Part shown: positions 47,268 through 58,012 of the stretch, piece after piece
Position numbering within the stretch: position 1 is the stretch's first letter
Layout of the letters: each line of letters starts with the position of its first letter
Origin: Heliocidaris erythrogramma
Lineage: Eukaryota > Echinodermata > Echinoidea > Camarodonta > Echinometridae
Direction of reading: 5' to 3'
DNA length: 64,000 bases
Assembly (NCBI GenBank): GCA_025617745.1
Contig: CM046863.1
Location: 58,231,585-58,295,584, forward strand
The notes under the pieces: generated by a model
What the model was told of the DNA's origin: nothing
Databases searched by the model: none
Seen by the model: the letters and a program-made list of their open reading frames with translations, nothing else
Program-made: the position numbers and the translations under genes

Positions 47268-48740
47268 CACTCTTAAAATAGTTGGTTAAATTTGTACTGA
47301 ACCAACTTCGGGTCGTATGCTGTCCATTAAACTTTCGGGCTTTTATTGCCTAAACTATGGTGATTAGTGCAAATACCATAATTTATTGATGCTTTAATAA
47401 AGCAAAAACACAAAATCAATAATTGCTCGAGATGCTTCACTTCTGATTAACCCATAATTACCCTGCCAATAATTACCCATCCCTTTTTTTACCCAACTTT
47501 TTTATTTTTACCAATTCAATTTTGCCCCCAAAAGATATTACCGTACCCAATTCTATAATTGCCGATAGTTGAAAATCTAATTTCGAAGGAGGCATTTGCG
47601 CAACTCTTACAAAGCTCAAATATTGGGCAGTAATTACCAAAAATTCTCAAAATTTACCCAACTGATTGGATAATAAATCCTATGTGGTGGGGCAAATTCA
47701 GTTGCCCATTTATTTTATCTTTTTCCTCCGACCTAGCTCAAAATATATAGAACACAGTTGGCTCCCGAGTTCCTGTCTACCAATTTTCCTTATAGAACCT
47801 ATAATCCTATCTTATCCTATCCTTACCAATCTATCCTAACCTATCCTATTCTATATCTATCTTATCATGCTTATCCAGCTAGTCAAATCAAATGCAAACT
47901 CTGATAATATGAGAGTTTACCAACAGAGCCTGCACCCCTAATTTTATGATGCGATTTACCTTGCCCCAGTGGTGGATGTAGGGGGGGGGGGGGAGCAAAT
48001 CAAGCCCGTGCCGCCCCTTTTGGAAGAAATGTATGCATTTTTTTTTTTTTGCTTGTCAGAGAATTAAGGCGCGAAACTGGACTCCAAACCCACCCCTGAC
48101 CGACTTTTCTAGAGCTGGCGAGACCCCAAAAATACGGGTCTCCCTTTTCCAAAAGTTGACAAACCTGCATTTGTGTGCCCCCCCCCCCCCCCCCTACAAA
48201 GCCCTATATCCGCCCCTGCATTGCCCAGTGTGATTATCCAGTACTTAGACAAAATCGCCAATTATTGTTGAAGAAAAATTGCCTAAATTCCATTCGCACA
48301 ATTTTTTCTAATGGCATAACTACATGGTTCGGTAAAAAATGACCAAATTTGCCAAAGATTAATTAACCCTTTAAAATATTGGAAAATGTGCTGTTTATAA
48401 TGGCAAACCATTGAATTTCCAACAATCAATATTGTTCAACATTTAAGTATTTTGGGTTTGTTTTAATTACGCGGTAAACCTGTACAAACCCTTTGTCAAT
48501 GTATGACCAACCAAATTGTTCGACTACTGTTACCAAATTAGAATGAAGAATATGGCAAAATTGCAGAAGTAGTAGGTAAAACCCCACCGCTGTTTTAACA
48601 AGTATTGTTGTGAATATCTACCCGCCAGTTGTGTAAAGTAAACTGACACAAATTAATCAAACCCTGTGGTGATAGAATGGGGCATTTTTGTTAGCCAACC
48701 AGTAGTTACGCAACTTAATTTACTCGCTATTTTTAGAGTG
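47268..48740. mobile_element. CACTCT-ended element with TTACCCA motifs (1.47 kb)
   Basis: The left end is CACTCTTAAAATAGTTGG and the right-end complement CACTCTAAAAATAGCGAG. TA stands at 47266-47267 and 48741-48742. TTACCCA/TTGGGCAA variants recur in both halves. A hAT-like MITE is nested at 47967-48217. No coding potential. Confidence 0.83.
47967..48217. mobile_element. hAT-like MITE nested in 47268-48740
   Basis: The ends are CAGTGGTGGATGTAGGG and the complement of CAGGGGCGGATATAGGG. The flanks ccttgccc (47959-47966) and cattgccc (48218-48225) agree at 7 of 8 bases, fitting an 8-bp hAT duplication. G and C tracts lie just inside both ends. Confidence 0.85.
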
Positions 48741-49334
48741 TAATTACTGGTAAAAATGGCCTAGAACTGGGCAATTCTTTAACCCACCAGTAGTTTAATT
48801 ACTATCACTTGTTGTTTTCATGATTTTCTTCCTTCTTTTTAACACATAACCCTATGGAGTGCTCCAAGCTCACCTATTCCCTTTCAATCCCAAATGCATT
48901 GAGAGTAAATGCGCTGGGTGTAAGCTATTTCAGGGTTATGGCAAATGAAATTTTGAACTGTTTCTATATCACTTTAGTTTCAACCGAATAAGTAATTAAC
49001 ATTAACTCAAGTTCATGACTTTGAAAATATGATTGGCATTGTATCTATTCACACTAAAGGCCATTGTTTCAATATGGTTTTAATACTTCGATACTTCGAT
49101 GAGAAATAAATGTGAAAGTTCGAGTCACCCCAGGATGAAAGGTTAAATTGAATATCGTACCTTGAAAGGAAACTGATATAACAACAATCAGAACTGAAAC
49201 AAAATATTTTTTTCTCTCTCTGTTGATTCGTTTCTAGGGGTACCAGATGAAGCAATCTGGTAGACATGTTTATCTGGGTTGGTACACCGGGCCACATGAA
49301 ATAACTAGACTATGCATGGAGATATAAAACATAA

Positions 49335-49615
49335 CACATAACCCCCCGCCACTTCACATGTAATAAACTAGACTCAAACTACCCCACTACAGTTTAAGCC
49401 TCTTCAGCCAATGACGGCCAGTACCAGTACTATTACCAATTCTATTGTACCATTAAAAAGCCACGTACATGTATCTTTAGTTTGCTTGTTTGACTGCGCT
49501 ATAATTATATGTCTATCTTACACTGTACTTTGTATAAGTTGATGTAGTTGCTGATGAGGCTTCGGCCGAAACAGACTGTCCAGCTAGTCACTAAAGCAAC
49601 ACTTTCCAGCCTATT
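49335..49615 (+). mobile_element. Insert carrying a hammerhead motif (retrozyme/PLE-like fragment)
   Basis: This ~280-bp stretch has no counterpart in the other R1 copies, where gatataaaacataac runs on into R1 sequence; R1 resumes at gacttgtagatgagg (about 49618). It contains a hammerhead ribozyme motif near its right end. Such motifs occur in the terminal repeats of Penelope-like retroelements and in small retrozymes. No RT or GIY-YIG sequence is present, so the type of element is inferred. Confidence 0.55.
49546..49585 (+). ncRNA. Hammerhead ribozyme motif, minimal type I
   Basis: All core parts are present in order: stem I strand AGTTG (49546-49550), CTGATGA (49551-49557), stem II GGC/GCC closed by a TTCG tetraloop (49558-49567), GAAA (49568-49571), a very short stem III (ACAG...CTGT, one unpaired base), the cleavage base C at 49580 in a GTC triplet, and stem I return strand CAGCT (49581-49585), which pairs with AGTTG with one G-U. 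More pairing is possible further out (gttg 49539-49542 with caac 49597-49600). The too-tight stem III loop suggests action as a dimer, as described for short-stem-III hammerheads. Predicted cleavage lies between 49580 and 49581. Confidence 0.8.
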
Positions 49616-49767
49616 AAAGACTTGTAGATGAGGTGACAAAAGTGATAGAGTGAAATTATAGTACAGACATATTCTGTGCAAATTAATTTGAACGTGACCC
49701 TGGATCTAAAGTCGATTTTTAAAAATGGAAGTTTAACAGACCGCGGTCTAAGTTTTCCTTTCCTTAA

Positions 49768-50701
49768 AGTAGAACTTTAATGATTTTAAATATTGGCTTA
49801 ATACTTATTATTGCATAGATGGCATAAATTAAACAAGGTTATCCAAATTCAACGCTTGGAAACATTTGAAGTAATGATTATTATCAATTATAAAACGGTA
49901 AAATACAGCCCCCGATATAGCAGCTGAAGAGCTCCTCGAACGCTGCTGAGATATGTGACGACACACCATGGACCAGTCCTGTCTAAGCAGACGATGTCCC
50001 ATAACATCTTACACATTTTTTCAGAGCCTATTTTGTCATCTCCTCTTCACTTATTTCTCTTCCTTCACTAGCGTCAGTCTTAATGTTAGTCTGTTGCCTC
50101 ACTCTTAACTTCGTGTATGGTATTATTTTGATGAAAAATGCAGCGTTAAAAAAAATAAAGGAATCAGTCACTTGTAAACAAAATAAGACGCCATTGTATT
50201 TTCAGCTGTTTGCACCGGGGCATGTTCGGCGTTTCAAGAGGGAACGAATACCATCCTGCTATTATTCGGAGGGCTTTTCAATTTGAAAGTGGGGTTTATT
50301 TCATTGATCATTGACCCTTCTCCTGTGTATTTACAATCAAACGGTTTTAGCTATCAGAATCAGTTTCACTTTCCCTTTATAATGGTGTGAAATAAGGTCA
50401 TGTTTAAATACACCAAACTCTTTATAATTTGATAAATAATTGCATTGCAATTACGTTCATTCATTATAGGAAGTCGTCTGCTTAAGCAGGATCGATCCCG
50501 AGTGTGACGACATCAAAACATCGCTATATTTCTGGCGAATACTCGGATATTCCAGATGCTGAGAAGAGCTTTTATTTGTGTTGTTTTTATAATCATCAGA
50601 TACGCAGTTGACATAAAACTTATACGATTGCCATCTGTAATCTTCCCAGTTTCTAGTGATACATTAATTGCAATATTTGTGATTTTCTTTGAATATCTAC
50701 T
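49768..50701. mobile_element. TTAA-flanked foldback MITE (934 bp)
   Basis: TTAA lies at 49764-49767 and 50702-50705. The ends are AGTAGAACTTTAATG and the complement of AGTAGATATTCAAAG. R1 copies a and b have the empty site (tttccttaaacatgc at about 5757 and 11571). The interior is palindromic at distance (cgtctgcttaagcag against ctaagcagacgatg; tgtgacgaca in both halves). No ORF of note. Confidence 0.92.
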
Positions 50702-50829
50702 TTAAACATGTTTTTACACTAGGGGTCGGATGAAGCTCAATTACAGTGTCAAACTCACTCAGTGCGATGTGCGCATAACCAGCGACAGAGCCTGAATAGG
50801 CCTGGAGAGAAAGAGGGTAAGCTCGCTAG

Positions 50830-51340
50830 TTATCAGGACCGCTATTCATAATTGATAAAGGCTCATTATTTGTAAGGGTCATTAGTCATAAGGATTGTTA
50901 AGGATAAGGATTGATTACTAATAGAAAATCGCATTCATAATTAGGAAAGAGGGTCGCTATTCATAATAGGAGAAAAGTGTCGCTATTTATAATACAGATT
51001 GAGGGTCGCTATTCATATTAGGAAAAGACAAACGATATTCATACAAAGAAATGAGGGTCGCTCTTCATGATATGAGAAGAGCATGGGCGTCAATCCTCAC
51101 AGGAATTCAAGTAGGGGGGGGGGGGGACACCCTATTGTTGCATCCAGGTGCCCCCCCCCCCCCCCCCACTTGAATAGAATTCCTGTGAGGATTGACGCCC
51201 ATGGAGAAGAGGTCACTATTCATAATACAGAAATAGGGTTGCTATTCATAATCGAAGAAGAGGGTCTCTATTCATTATACAAAATGAAGGTCACTATTCA
51301 AAATGCAGGAAACATGGTCGCTATTCATAAAAATTAAATA
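50830..51340 (+). repeat. 26-bp minisatellite, R1 copy h
   Basis: The same unit as at 6025-6395, more degenerate, and interrupted by the MITE at 51082-51203. Confidence 0.85.
51082..51203. mobile_element. 122-bp palindromic hAT-like MITE in a minisatellite
   Basis: The element runs CATGGGCGTCAATCCTCACA to its exact complement, with G and C tracts near the centre. GAGAAGAG flanks it on both sides (51074-51081, 51204-51211). Taking out the element and one GAGAAGAG restores a normal minisatellite unit. The 8-bp duplication fits hAT, with the caution that the minisatellite itself contains this word. Confidence 0.88.
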
Positions 51341-51977
51341 ATAAACAAGCCGATAGTACTGGATGGGAGACATCCCCACGGCTTTGTCGTAGCTGGGGGG
51401 GGGGGGGGGGGTCGAACAAATAAGAAAACAATTGTGCCCAATAATGTACACGACCCATAGCCCCGGGCACCATCAAACCGAGCGGGATGTGTGTGTGTGT
51501 GTGTGGGGGGGGGGGGGGCGCTCCTCCCACGGAATGGAGTTTTCTTTTTGGTTTAGCAAAATTGTAGATGTATGAATTAGACATCTTCGTTTGTTAATCA
51601 TTAATTGGTGAAGCGCCTTTCATAATGTGGAGAGCACTAATAAACATAGTTCACTTAAAAAAAAAAATCATTCCAATCAATAGCCTACACAACCGAAGAT
51701 CATTTTGACACAGTCATTATCCTCTATCGTTACACGGTCTTTATTTACATTACTTACTTGCATATGTGTGTAAAGATCTGCTTATTCATTTGCAACCGAG
51801 TCAGCGAGCGAGCCAAAATATCAATTTTTGTTTTTATAATGATGATTGTCACGGGTTATGCATTCTTCATAGCAATATAATGACAATAGCCACAAATGCA
51901 TTTAAAGGCCTTCTTAAACACATTACCGTCGGTTTGTCCTTGTTTCTTAATTTCATATTGTTCGCTTATTTATTTTA

Positions 51978-52065
51978 GGGAATAGCAATCCTCAATCTTT
52001 ATTATGAATAGCGACCCTCATACCGTATTTTGAATAGCGACCCTCTTTTCCTCTTCGGGATTAGA
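51978..52065 (-). repeat. Inverted fragment of the R1 minisatellite
   Basis: Three units in reverse orientation (tatgaatagcgaccctc) stand just upstream of the Death-domain exon. Confidence 0.8.
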
Positions 52066-52108
52066 AATACAATCGCCTAATGTATTGGCTTATGCTTTGG
52101 TTTCACAG

Positions 52109-52380
52109 AACGATGGAGCCTTTACAGGAAGTGGAGTTGATATCACTAGCTGAAGACATAATACCTGCTAAATACTCAAGACTGTGCAACGCCCTGGGGT
52201 ATACCTATGCGATCAGTCAATCGATACTCAGAAAACATCTCAATAACTTCAATGAAGCTCTAGTGGAGATCCTTATCAAGTGGAAGACCAATCAAACAGA
52301 CACCTCCCATTCACGATCCATCCTGGCAAAAAAACTCAGCAAAGTGAGACTTATTGATCTGGGAGATAAACTATTGAAAG
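52109..52380 (+). CDS. Death-domain exon
   Basis: A 272-nt exon bounded by a pyrimidine-rich acceptor (gctttggtttcacag, ending 52108) and a strong donor (AAAG/GTAAAT at 52381). It enters in phase 2 and leaves in phase 1. It encodes one Death-fold domain of about 85 residues: it begins MEPLQEVELISLAEDIIPAK, then YSRLCNALGYTYAISQSIL, then ALVEILIKWKTNQTD, and ends LAKKLSKVRLIDLGDKLLKG. The pattern LxxLAEDI...W/Y..L...LG...., a hydrophobic-LxxWK helix and the final L..L...L.DL.DKL match the six-helix Death domain. Such domains mediate homotypic contacts in apoptosis and innate-immune adaptors, and the family is greatly expanded in echinoderms. A Met at 52113 could be a start codon if the preceding exon is non-coding. 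The partner domains are unknown because neighbouring exons were only partly found. Confidence 0.82.
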
Positions 52381-52594
52381 GTAAATCTTTGAAATTAATT
52401 GAAAACTATACATTATGTATGGAATTCATGAAACTTGTAAGTAAATTATAATTAAGCTAAATTTGAATTCATTGATTGTTCTCAATAATGTGAAAAAACA
52501 CAAACATATTGGAATACACAATAGCCTTTGTGCCACTAGATTGCTCAATCCCATCAGTGGATAAATAAAAGAATAAATTGTAATTCTTTTGGAG

Positions 52595-52662
52595 GTGCAT
52601 ATCTAACAAACCATGAAGACCTAATAGTGACCAAAGGACGACCCCATTGAGAAGTAGCTCCG
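52595..52662 (+). pseudogene. Decayed duplicate of the 66-nt exon
   Basis: This stretch resembles the exon at 53744-53809 (ggtgcata, aaacca, gaccccattg against gactccattg, ggtatgattgt after it) but has 2 extra bases, a frame break and an in-frame TGA. The acceptor context (cttttggag) is weaker. It is probably a duplicated and lost alternative exon. Confidence 0.7.
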
Positions 52663-52876
52663 GTATGATTGTGGTACATATGAGAACACAATCATAGTCC
52701 TAAGCTATTACAATTGTATCACACCTTTATCTATATTCTCTTTCATTCCCATGATTATTTTTTTTTTCTATTTTGTATCAAATTCGATAAACTTATGAGT
52801 ACCCTATTTAGCTGCATTGAATTCTTTGATTGTTCTCTAACTTGAATACAATATCAAATATTACTTTGGGAATTAC

Positions 52877-53598
52877 AGTAAATTGCTGGCAACCCGGCTG
52901 CACAATAATACTGTATCTTTTACAGTTAAATACTCTATTTTGACAGTTTATGTGACCCTCCACCACAAACCGACCAATAAGTCGCAATGGGAGTTTTGCA
53001 GTGAACAGCTGAAAAAAGTGGTTTGGGTGGATAGTTTGTTTTTAGTTTTGTTGTATTTTCTGGAAGTTCATTCATTAATGTACCATCTAACAAAATTTTA
53101 GGGTAAAATACCATTAAAAAATGATTTTACTCTCATTCAAAATTAACATTTTTTTATGGACTTTCAAACTGCGTGTGTCAGCTTGCTGGGATCGTACTTC
53201 ACGTTGCCTTTCTCGCATAGGTCATAAATCTAGATAAAAATCTAGATAAAATCTAGATAAACAAAGAAATATATCTGTTCTAAAGGTATAGCAAGTTTCA
53301 ACTCAATCCTAGTAGTACTTTCTCTTGTATGACAGGGAGTTTCGACTCAACCATTTGTGCGACAAACAATAGGACACAGAGGGCGCTCAATGGTCACTCT
53401 TCTTTAGAGGACGTTTTCTCTATTGTTTTGGTCATTAGTCTGTCTGATACGTTGACATTCTCATTGTAATTTACAAGGGTTTGCTTAGTTCCTACCAGTC
53501 AAGTTATTGATTATTTTAGCGTTAAACTGTATAATAAACAGTACAATACCGTGACAAATACACTAATTTACTGTGCAGCGGGTTGCCAGCAATTTACT
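52877..53598. mobile_element. TIR element in the intron (722 bp)
   Basis: The terminal inverted repeats of 27 bp (AGTAAATTGCTGGCAACCC at the left, complement at 53572-53598) differ by one base. The target duplication is not clear. The interior has no recognised coding content. It sits between the decayed and the intact 66-nt exon. Confidence 0.83.
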
Positions 53599-53743
53599 TT
53601 AAAATCCTGCAGTATTTCTTTTTACAGTGTAAGTTTTCATATAGGAATTAAAAAAAAAAAGATCTAGGAAAAGAAACACATGTGCAGTGCTCCAGGCCTT
53701 GAACGAATAAATAAATGAATAAATTGTATTTTTTTTTGTGCAG

Positions 53744-53809
53744 GTGCATACCTCGCAAACCAGAAAGACCCATGTGATCAAACGACGACTCCATTGCAAG
53801 ATAGCACAG
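53744..53809 (+). CDS. Small 66-nt exon downstream of the Death domain
   Basis: A strong acceptor (ttttttttgtgcag, ending 53743) and donor (ACAG/GTATGA at 53810) frame 66 nt. Entering in phase 1, which is the phase in which the Death-domain exon leaves, it is open for 22 residues: a Gly shared with the junction, then AYLANQKDPCDQTTTPLQDS and Thr, leaving in phase 1. It is symmetric, so it can be skipped or duplicated without breaking frame. Rich in Thr/Gln/Asp, it is probably a linker. No domain; the assignment rests on splice signals, phase and the decayed copy. Confidence 0.6.
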
Positions 53810-54700
53810 GTATGATTGTATTCTATTTATAGGGACATAATACATACTGATATTGTTATTGTAGTTTTATTTGTCTTCATCGGACTGTTCCTTTTAGGTT
53901 TAAATAGAACAACTCGAACTATGTGATATAAGATATGAGTGCATATCTAAAATATTAAAAATGCGCGAGCCTATTAGTTGTGAACAAACTCGATGCAAAT
54001 TTTCCAAAAAAATAAAAACATGGATAACTAACATGATTACTCGTTTGTTAGTCGAATCTTTGATCATCATTGCCCCATTTGCATCTTCACCCATATTGAT
54101 CTATGATTGGATTTGCCACCGAGCTTGCACATTGATTGATTTTCCATATTCTTTTGATTTTCCCCGTACAAATTAGAACTAGATAACAAATACGAGACAA
54201 CAAAATATGCTAAGCAAGGGTCCCGGAAATAATCACATTTTATCGCACGTGGGAGGGCATTCCATTAGTAACGAATATATTTGAAGCTCCGATTATGTTG
54301 TCTTCTATGTCTTCAACTGCACATGCGTCTTCAGTTGTCTTTGGCTTTAAATGAATAGTCAAGTGAATACAGTCGTAGTTTCTTGATTAACGTGACGACT
54401 TAATATTATACAGATAGAAATTAATCGAACCTGCCATTAACATTTACAATACTCGAGCTAAGTATATTTTAATAAAATCATTGTTAAAACAAGGTTGCCT
54501 TTTTCTATTGTAGGTTCAAAAGTTTAAGTATTTACTTCTTAGAGAAAATAATATTGTTACACGTGAGAAACAATATGCTTACGGTTTCTATGAGAAATGG
54601 TAATATGAATCTTGCTTGTTTTAAAGATGGATTTGATGTAATAGTTGGAAGGGGCGGGGTGCGATTACTTTCAGACAGTGGCGTAGCGTTAGTTCAGCCA
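53810..54700. other. Unassigned; further exons not found
   Basis: AT-rich. No further phase-1 exon could be recognised. The small ORFs at 53900-54176 overlap each other on both strands and show no domain. Confidence 0.35.
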
Positions 54701-54704
54701 TTAA

Positions 54705-56959
54705 AGGGAATTAACCTCAAAATATAAATGTGCTTATATTCAAAGACGTAATCTATTCCTTCTTGTTGCCCTACGTAGTATTGCATTAAGATATACGAGA
54801 TGGGTGTAAATCAAGATTTTCTTAGCAAAATGTATCGTCTGCTAGCGATACCTGGGGCTGCCATTTTCTTGATGTGTACATAAAGATATTTTTAATCCGA
54901 AGAGAAAAATTGTCTTTCTTCCTGATACAAAAATCCCATTTGAGATTTAAAATATTTAACAGATATATACATATATTCTAAAAACGAAAATGTGATTTAT
55001 ATTTCTTTGAAAATTATTATTTTACTAAATATAAATCTATTTTCGTGATACTATACACTGTTAGAACGTTGATTAAATTTTTAATCTTGTTGGTTTAAAT
55101 TTTAATCAACCGAGGTTACCAGGTGAACCACACATTTGTAGGTTAAAACTTTAATCAACGGCCTGTTGATTAAAGTTTAACCTGTGGTTGATTAAAAGTT
55201 TTAATCATTTGTTGGTTAATCGTATTTTGCTCAACGTTGGTTAAATTGTGTTGATTAAACTAAAACATATTGTTGGTTAAATGTTTAACCATTTGTTGGT
55301 TGGTTTTATTTTGTTGGTTAAATGTTTAACCATTTGTTGGTTAATCGTATTTTGCTCAACATTGGTTAAATTGGTGTTGATTAAACTAAAACATATTGTT
55401 GGTTAAATGTTTAACCATTTGTTGGTTAGTTTTATTTTGTTGGTTAAATGTTGAACCATTTGTTGGTTAGATTTATTTGATGAGAAACTCCCCGGAGAAA
55501 CTCTTTTCATATCTGTAATTGTTGTCTAGCTAGCCTTATAACGAAATAGATCTACTCAGTGATCTACTTTCAGCGGTTTGGTAAGTTCGACCTTCTCAGA
55601 CCTGGACTAGACTTGACTAAGGCAGGCCCACCGGTAGACTACGCCTACGCCTACATTGGTGCTTATATCTTTTTCTGTTCTAGTTTCAGTGTTTGTCATA
55701 TTGCCCTGTCCGCGAAATATGGACATGCGCGAAGTTGAACACACCGCCTTACCGCCGGCGTCGCCTCCTCGCTACCATAGGCGCAGTCGGTAAATCTACC
55801 GGTGGGCCTGGCTTAGCCAGGTCTAGTCCAGATCGAGCAGGTCGAACTTGCTCCCAAGCCGTTTAAATTAGAAAGAAAGAGCACACTGTAGATCTATTTC
55901 TTCCCAAGATTAAGCTGGACAACAATCACATAATTTATATGAATAATAGTTTCTCACCTTCAAACACGCCGACAAACTCTTTGAAAGTCCCCACTCATTC
56001 AGCGACTTGAATGACAATGCCTTCCATTTTTATCGCAAACAATTTCTGTGATAGATTTGTGCGCAGCGAATTTCTTCCAAATCCATATGCGCATGCGCTG
56101 TTCGGTCACGCGATTGGTATTTTAATCAACTTTGATCAACTTTTAACCAACAAAAAGATAAAGTTTCTTGACAGTTAGCACTATCAGTTTGGCGGGAAAG
56201 CAGAGAACACTGTTTTAATCAATGTTGGTTACAAAGTAACCAACAAGAATAAAAACAATAATTTTAATCAACAATATTTTTAACCCACGCAAGATTAAAA
56301 GTCATTTTTAACCAACATTCATTTTATAACCAATGTTGAGCGATTTTTAATCAACATTTTTTTAATCCGTAGTTTTTTAATACATGTTTTAACAGTGTAT
56401 ATGACGTACGCGACGGAGCAAATTAATTCAAATTTATGGATGATAACTTTCCAGAGCGTCAATCTTGTCAATAGTGACAAACTATGCATTCACCTGCTTT
56501 GAGATAATGGAATTCAATAGTCAGAATGCGTGTTGTATAAATTATGTTCTGCTCTGCTAGGCAAGCCCAAGAAATCGATTTCTATTTAGCAAAACCAGAG
56601 AATATAAAAAGAAATCTATAGGGTCATAATTTCAAACTTTAGAATATAATTATGTATACACCTGTTATGTATTTTCCATCATATATGGGAATTTTTTTTG
56701 CAATGAAGAGAAGCAATTCAGCTTTAGGATTAAAAATATCTTCTTGACTGGAACGGTTTCCAGTGGTTTATGTACAACTCCATATCATCAAGAAAATGGC
56801 AGCCCCAATGTAAAGTGTTAGCAGATGATACCGTGTGCCAGATTGTCTTGATTTAAACCCTTTTCTGATATTTTATTTCTAAAGTGATACAGGCCAATGA
56901 TTAAGAATATATTACACCTCTGAACATAAGTACATTTATATTCTGGGGTTAATTCTCCT
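54705..56959. mobile_element. TTAA-flanked foldback MITE split by another element
   Basis: TTAA lies at 54701-54704 and 56960-56963. The ends are AGGGAATTAACCTC and the complement of AGGAGAATTAACCCC, the same family as 16083-16708. The inner arms match (ggggctgccattttcttgatg against catcaagaaaatggcagcccc). The 1342-bp element at 55056-56397 is inserted in it; without that it is about 0.91 kb. Confidence 0.9.
55056..56397. mobile_element. CACTGT-ended foldback with GATTAA motifs, copy 1
   Basis: It starts CACTGTTAGAACGTTGATTA and ends TTTTTAATACATGTTTTAACAGTG, with TA on both sides (55054-55055, 56398-56399). Both outer regions are packed with GTTGATTAAA/TTTAACCA variants. A second palindrome lies inside (55565-55640 against 55790-55865: ctggactagac, ggcccaccggtaga). 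Compared with copy 2 it has a local expansion of a ~45-85 bp unit containing ttgttggttaaatgtttaac (55265-55470). Confidence 0.88.
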
Positions 56960-56963
56960 TTAA

Positions 56964-58012
56964 GGGAGCACTGGCATCATGGGGGGGGGGGGGGGGAACC
57001 GTCTTAATCGGATAATTTAAGGCGAATTTACAAGGGGTCCTCCCGTCTTCTTTTTTTTTGCCCTTTTTCCTCTTCTTTCATTTCTTCTCTCTTTCTCCCA
57101 TGTTTTCATTTTGTTTCGCCATGCGGTGGGGGAGGGGCACGTTTTCACGTTACCACAAATTTGTGTATGCATCTTCTGCGGTTATGGTATTACGCAGTGG
57201 TGTATTTACTGGGGGGGGGGGGCAGGGGCCATGTGCCCGGACGGCGCTTAAAGGGGGGGGACAAAAAAAAGAAAACACAAAAGAGAAAAAGCAAAAAGAG
57301 AAAATGCAGGAAAAGTTATGATCATTCAGGATTATTCGTTTCATATCCGCAGCGTAAAATGAACTACATATAGAAACACTTTTTCGGAGGGGAGGGGGGG
57401 GGGGGGGGGGATCCAAATAATTCTAAAGATTGGTCGCTTTGCTCCGTACCATAATTTGTACTCGAGAATCTTGTAATTTTGCGCCCCAGTAAAGGATATA
57501 GATTATGAATGGAATTTTTAAAGGGTTCAATCAGCCTCTTGTTAAGTATTTTGCCTCCAATTTAGGATTAAAATGTATAAATCGCATTTGCAAAGGTTCA
57601 ACATTTGAAAGCATTCCAAACTGTCAATTCCCTTGCTAAATAAACACAACACAAAAAAATAAGTTCCCATTAAAACAAATCTCTGTAATTTCTGAATCAG
57701 GAACCTGAGGATATATGCATGCATATGCATGTGTAGCTGTACTTCTCAGTTACCTTTCGTGTGAAATTCAGGAGAAACCATTTGGTCACGCTTCAGTGAG
57801 CACGTCTAAAGGCAAAATGGCCACTTTTTAAAGTTCACAAGCCAAATGTCAAAACTTTGATTCCATGATATTGGAACAAATTTCAAATTTTGAGCATCAG
57901 AAGGCATGCAAAATACGTTTGATGTGCTTCCTAAGATACCAAATGACTTGTGCGCAAATTTCAAGGAGGTGTTTCTACAGAAGGAAAGAGGGTCGTCTTC
58001 TTGCGTTAATAG
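56964..58012. other. Unassigned, with several G tracts
   Basis: G tracts lie at 56981-56996, 57211-57221 and 57390-57410. CAGTGGTGTATTTACTGGGG at about 57195 resembles a hAT-MITE end without a partner. The 134-codon minus ORF (57806-58210) has no domain. Confidence 0.4.

Larger units (their letters stand above)
48810..51490 (+). repeat. R1 block, copy h
   Basis: It follows R1 from about 5040 to 6560: cacataaccctatggag, tgcgctgggtgtaagc, ctaggggtaccagatg, ttttcctttccttaaa, gtcggatgaagctcaatta, the 26-bp minisatellite (50830-51340) and the closing G tract. It carries three insertions: 49335-49615, 49768-50701 and 51082-51203. Confidence 0.85.
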
